Below are positions 13,582-13,655 of a stretch of DNA of 13,655 bases, piece after piece. Numbering within the stretch: position 1 is the stretch's first letter; each line of letters starts with the position of its first letter. The position numbers and the translations under genes are program-made. This DNA is from an uncultured Oscillospiraceae bacterium. Its GTDB lineage: Bacteria > Bacillota > Clostridia > Oscillospirales > Ruminococcaceae. Below the pieces are notes generated by a model that ran no database searches, had not been told where the DNA came from, and saw only the letters and a program-made list of their open reading frames with translations. The stretch covers positions 1-13,655 of the forward strand of contig UQBC01000049.1 of NCBI GenBank assembly GCA_900539195.1, given 5' to 3'.

Positions 13582-13655
13582 TTATTCGGGCAAGTCCACC
13601 TTGCCAACAAAAGAATAATAAATCTCAATGTCCTGTCTGCGGGTCTTGTTCTCGT
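13582..13655 (-). CDS. C-terminal end of a probable serine recombinase (partial, enters from right edge)
   Basis: Only the last 23 codons are in the window. They encode RRQDIEIYYSFVGKVDLPE before a TAA at 13582-13584. This tail (Arg-Arg-Gln, an I-E-I-Y strand, then F-V-G-K-V-D) is what I recall from the C-termini of large serine recombinases of the Tn4451/TndX type with a DUF4368 tail, which integrate and excise mobilisable elements in Clostridia. A short peptide cannot prove this. The recombinase N-terminal catalytic domain would lie to the right. If the call is right, an element end should lie between here and the truncated ORF at 13416. Confidence 0.5.
   Translation of the reverse strand, partial: ENKTRRQDIEIYYSFVGKVDLPE

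Overview
The window looks like a chromosomal segment of an anaerobic gut Clostridia member, most likely Oscillospirales/Ruminococcaceae ([Eubacterium] siraeum- or Ruminococcus-like). That placement is inferred from three things: BspA-type leucine-rich-repeat genes with a C-terminal domain typical of these bacteria, a MurT/GatD pair, and a fuc operon with a RhaB-type kinase. No taxonomic marker gene is present.

Left end (1-673): a decayed polymorphic-toxin (RHS/YD-repeat) locus on the minus strand. In minus-strand order it holds a toxin-tip fragment with an ExK motif, a very short ORF starting 7 bases after its stop, and then a piece of RHS core with a one-base frameshift that runs off the window. 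This is the layout of orphan RHS tips.

674-4867: a tandem array of plus-strand LRR_5 (BspA-like) genes. A 3' gene fragment is followed by a complete 678-aa gene with about 19 LRR units, a complete 357-aa gene with 6 units, and a 5' fragment. In the 5' fragment the ancestral ATG has become ATA and the frame is joined to a double zinc-ribbon protein. The unit '3' end of the gene plus downstream spacer' is repeated three times at DNA level, so the array was probably built and trimmed by recombination. A compact element (4884-5104) with 37-bp imperfect inverted ends follows.

5175-7138 (minus): murT-gatD, an overlapping two-gene operon for amidating peptidoglycan precursors. The MurT ATP site and zinc ribbon are intact. 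The GatD glutaminase residues, as I align them, are not: Gly replaces the Cys nucleophile and Ile replaces the His.

7359-13077 (plus): a complete L-fucose catabolic pathway, fucI-fucK-fucU-fucA, then fucO behind its own strong promoter. Mutarotase and isomerase feed L-fuculose to the kinase. The aldolase splits L-fuculose-1-phosphate into DHAP and L-lactaldehyde, and FucO reduces lactaldehyde to 1,2-propanediol, reoxidising NADH. No fucose transporter, fucosidase or regulator lies in the window. A strong hairpin closes the operon.

Right end (13135-13655): a convergent small ORF of unknown function lacking a credible start, then a hairpin terminator and the last codons of what looks like a serine recombinase entering from the right edge. 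This suggests that an integrated element borders the fuc locus.
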